Shown here piece by piece: positions 61,630-64,000 of a DNA stretch of 64,000 nucleotides. The position numbers were made by a program, and so were the translations under genes. Source of the stretch: Erysipelothrix sp. HDW6A (GTDB lineage Bacteria; Bacillota_I; Bacilli_A; Erysipelotrichales; Erysipelotrichaceae); NCBI RefSeq assembly GCF_011400295.1, contig NZ_CP049859.1:620001-684000 (forward strand), given 5' to 3'. How positions within the stretch are numbered: the first letter of the stretch is position 1; the number at the start of each line of letters is the position of its first letter. The notes below the pieces were generated by a model. It saw nothing but the letters and a program-made list of their open reading frames with translations, was not told the DNA's origin and did no database searches.

Positions 61630-62745
61630 ATGATTAAAGTGCTAAGTGTTTTTGGAACAAGGCCTGAAGCAATAAAAATGTGCCCTTTGGTAAAAGAATT
61701 AGAAAAAGAAGAGAAAATTAAATCTGTTGTTTGTGTTACTGGACAACATAGAGAAATGTTAGATTCTGTTTTAAATATTTTTGGGGTGAAACCAGACTAC
61801 GATTTATCAATTATGAAAGAAAACCAAACATTGTTTGATGTAACAATATCAATTCTTGATAAGATTAAACAAGTACTAATAAAAGAAAAACCTGACTTAG
61901 TATTAGTTCACGGTGATACTTCCACTGCGTTTGTAACAGCATTATCTTGCTTCTATGAGAGAATTCCTGTTGCTCACGTTGAAGCTGGTTTAAGAACGTA
62001 TGATATATATTCTCCGTATCCTGAAGAGTTTAATAGACAAGCGATTACTCTAATATCCACTTTAAATTTTGCTCCTACCGAAGTAGCAAAGAGCCAACTA
62101 TTAAAAGAAGGCAGAAAAAACATCTATGTAACAGGGAATACCTCGATTGACGCACTTAAATATACTGTTGATTCAGATTATTCAAGTGATATTACTGAGT
62201 GGGTACAAGACTCAAAATTAATTGTTCTAACCGCTCATAGAAGAGAAAACATTGGTACACCAATGGAAAACATGTTTAAGGCAATAAAGTCAATAACTGA
62301 GGAATTTTTAGATGTTAAAGTAGTATACCCTATACATATGAATCCCAAGGTACGAGATATTGCAAAAAGAATATTAGGAGATAATCCAAACGTAAGAATA
62401 ATAGAACCTTTAGATGTTTCTGATTTTCATAACTTATTAAATAAATCATACATTATATTAACAGATAGTGGAGGAATACAAGAAGAGGCACCTAGTCTTG
62501 GTAAGCCTGTACTTGTTATGAGAGACACTACTGAACGCCCTGAAGGTGTGCAAGCAGGAACATTAAAATTAGTTGGAACAGAATTTGAGAATATATACAA
62601 TTCTTTTAAACAATTACTAACTGATAAGATAGAGTATAATAGGATGAGTAGCACGGCTAATCCATATGGTGATGGTACTGCAAGTAAACAAATAGTAAAT
62701 GCAATATTAGATTATTTTGAAGGAGAAAAAAACTATGAAAATTAA
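61630..62745 (+). CDS. wecB: UDP-N-acetylglucosamine 2-epimerase, non-hydrolysing
   Basis: 371 residues: SVFGTRPEAIKMCPLVKEL, VHGDTSTAFV, HVEAGLRTYD with catalytic acids, and the UDP-binding DSGGIQEEAPSLGKPVLVMR with TERPEGVQAGT. Makes UDP-ManNAc. GAGGAGAA SD. Overlaps the next gene by 11 bases. With WecC it provides UDP-ManNAcA for a capsule, teichuronic acid or similar polymer. Confidence 0.95.
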   Translation: MIKVLSVFGTRPEAIKMCPLVKELEKEEKIKSVVCVTGQHREMLDSVLNIFGVKPDYDLSIMKENQTLFDVTISILDKIKQVLIKEKPDLVLVHGDTSTAFVTALSCFYERIPVAHVEAGLRTYDIYSPYPEEFNRQAITLISTLNFAPTEVAKSQLLKEGRKNIYVTGNTSIDALKYTVDSDYSSDITEWVQDSKLIVLTAHRRENIGTPMENMFKAIKSITEEFLDVKVVYPIHMNPKVRDIAKRILGDNPNVRIIEPLDVSDFHNLLNKSYIILTDSGGIQEEAPSLGKPVLVMRDTTERPEGVQAGTLKLVGTEFENIYNSFKQLLTDKIEYNRMSSTANPYGDGTASKQIVNAILDYFEGEKNYEN

Positions 62746-63934
62746 TGTTATAGGCTTAGGATATATTGGTTTACCAACAAGTTTGATATTAGCGGCGAAT
62801 GGTAATACTGTAGTAGGCACGGATACAAATCAAGAAATAGTAAATAAGTTAAATAATAATATTGTTACTTTTGAAGAAGGAGGACTGGGTGATCTCTTCT
62901 TAGAAGCTTCCAAATCTGGTTTTACTGCAGAAACACATCCGGTGAAGGCGGATATGTATATTATTACGGTGCCTACTCCATATATGAAAGAGAGTAAACT
63001 AATAGATCCAAAATATGTACAATCAGCAGTCAGACAAGTTTTAGAAGTAATGAACGCAGGAGCAATACTGGTAATTGAATCAACAGTATCTCCAGGAACA
63101 ATAGATAAGTACATTAGACCGATAGTATTAGAAAGCAATAAATCTCCTGAACTTGTACATGCTCCTGAACGCATTCTTCCTGGTGCGATGATTAGTGAAT
63201 TAATCAACAATTCTAGAACCATAGGTGCAGACAGTCAAGAAGTTGCCGAAAAAGTTAAAAGAGTATACGAAACATTCTGTAAAGGAGAAATTGTATTAAC
63301 AGATATAAGAACTGCCGAAATGAGTAAGGTAGTTGAAAATACATACCGAGACATTAATATCGCTTTTGCAAATGAGTTAGCTCAAGTTTGTAGAGAAGCT
63401 GGCCTTGATGTATATGAAGTGATAAGAATTGCCAATAAACACCCAAGGGTTAATATTCTTCAACCTGGACCGGGCGTAGGTGGGCACTGTATATCAGTAG
63501 ATCCATGGTTTTTAGTGGGAGATTATCCAGAAAGTACTAAACTAATTCATCAAGCGCGACGCACTAATGATAGTATGCCAAACTATGTGTTCGATAGAAT
63601 TGTTGAAATAATGAAAGAAAATAATATAACTGAGTTTAGTAAAGTAGGTATATATGGTCTCACATATAAAGAAAATGTTGACGATATGCGAGAAAGTCCA
63701 ACACTACAACTCTTAGAAAATATACCACAATCAAAAGAATTTATTATATATGATCCATTAATTATAGAGAAGAAAATAGCAAATCAAGAATTGGATTTTT
63801 CTAATTTCATTAAATCTGTTGAGTTAGTTGTTATTATGGTTAATCATGATCAACTAAAAAATCAGTCGTTAGAAGGGAAAGTTGTTTTTGATACAAAAAA
63901 CTCAATAACTTTACCTAATACATACAAGTTGTAA
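62735..63934 (+). CDS. wecC: UDP-N-acetyl-D-mannosamine dehydrogenase
   Basis: 399 residues: NAD-binding VIGLGYIGLPTSLILA, the catalytic Cys in GVGGHCISVDPWF near 250, and the C-terminal UDP-binding domain with YGLTYKENVDDMRESP. Oxidises UDP-ManNAc to UDP-ManNAcA. ATG 62735 has AAGGAG 6-7 bases upstream; the longer TTG frame is not needed. Translationally coupled to wecB. Confidence 0.94.
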   Translation: MKINVIGLGYIGLPTSLILAANGNTVVGTDTNQEIVNKLNNNIVTFEEGGLGDLFLEASKSGFTAETHPVKADMYIITVPTPYMKESKLIDPKYVQSAVRQVLEVMNAGAILVIESTVSPGTIDKYIRPIVLESNKSPELVHAPERILPGAMISELINNSRTIGADSQEVAEKVKRVYETFCKGEIVLTDIRTAEMSKVVENTYRDINIAFANELAQVCREAGLDVYEVIRIANKHPRVNILQPGPGVGGHCISVDPWFLVGDYPESTKLIHQARRTNDSMPNYVFDRIVEIMKENNITEFSKVGIYGLTYKENVDDMRESPTLQLLENIPQSKEFIIYDPLIIEKKIANQELDFSNFIKSVELVVIMVNHDQLKNQSLEGKVVFDTKNSITLPNTYKL

Positions 63935-63935
63935 T

Positions 63936-64000
63936 ATGAAAACATTAGTTATTTCGAACATGTACCCTAATAAAGAGTTTCCTACATATGGAGTCTTTGT
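63936..64000 (+). CDS. Glycosyltransferase, N terminus only
   Basis: Starts one base after the wecC stop and runs off the window. The visible residues MKTLVISNMYPNKEFPTYG are typical of family 4 (GT-B) glycosyltransferases. No further detail is possible. Confidence 0.6.
   Translation, partial: MKTLVISNMYPNKEFPTYGVF

Overview
The window is low-GC, Gram-positive (Firmicutes-type) DNA. Pointers are strong AGGAGG ribosome-binding sites, LPXTG wall-anchored proteins, PyrR attenuators, cre-like CcpA sites, lactose-family PTS permeases, BioY/BirA control and an LCP wall-polymer ligase. The gene mix (DUF3137, MupG, VTC/DUF4956 module, enterococcal-style citrate locus) would suit an Erysipelothrix-like member of the Erysipelotrichia or a relative near the Lactobacillales, but no rRNA or tRNA is present to settle this, so the taxonomy is inference.

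Layout. 1-4.4 kb: end of an iron-type ABC importer followed by a YesM/AraC-type two-component system. 4.4-19.7 kb: an almost complete citrate fermentation region. It holds citG and a GntR regulator on the minus strand, an ATP-type PEP carboxykinase, a CitMHS citrate carrier, bioY-birA on the minus strand, then one long operon: oadH-like, oadD, oadB, a 46-codon oadG, citC, citD, citE, citF, citX, oadA. Citrate would be imported, cleaved to acetate and oxaloacetate, and oxaloacetate either decarboxylated by a Na+-pumping biotin enzyme or turned into PEP. BirA and BioY supply biotin; CitG, CitX and CitC build and load the lyase prosthetic group. 20-26.8 kb: two neighbouring LPXTG surface proteins, with an intact IS3-family element inserted between the first one and its terminator. 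26.9-33.6 kb: ACT/PFL pair, DUF3137 protein, PyrR-controlled pyrF-pyrE, flavin reductase, YczE-type membrane protein, queH, and a 30-codon membrane peptide. 33.7-40.7 kb: a PepSY lipoprotein plus OmpR-type two-component system, divergent from a VTC/DUF4956/carbohydrate-binding operon, then an AlkD-like protein. 41.2-48.3 kb: PyrR-controlled uracil permease, a small unknown protein, and a PTS/MupG/PTS/glpK cluster whose first permease carries a frameshift. 48.3-54.5 kb: PadR with HAAS-type membrane protein, and two VanZ-RDD proteins flanking an ABC-2 exporter. 54.5-64 kb: start of a surface polysaccharide locus (LCP protein, glycosylphosphotransferase, wecB, wecC, a glycosyltransferase start), interrupted by a decayed IS3 element, a nonsense-mutated polysaccharide-lyase-like lipoprotein and a decayed IS256 element.

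Points most worth attention: the helically phased AGTGTT repeats shared by the two citrate promoters, the BirA operator, the tiny oadG, the structured leader of the VanZ-flanked ABC exporter, the MupG/PTS cluster with a perfect 15-bp inverted repeat, and the four clear cases of gene decay. No CRISPR array, rRNA, tRNA or replication origin was seen.
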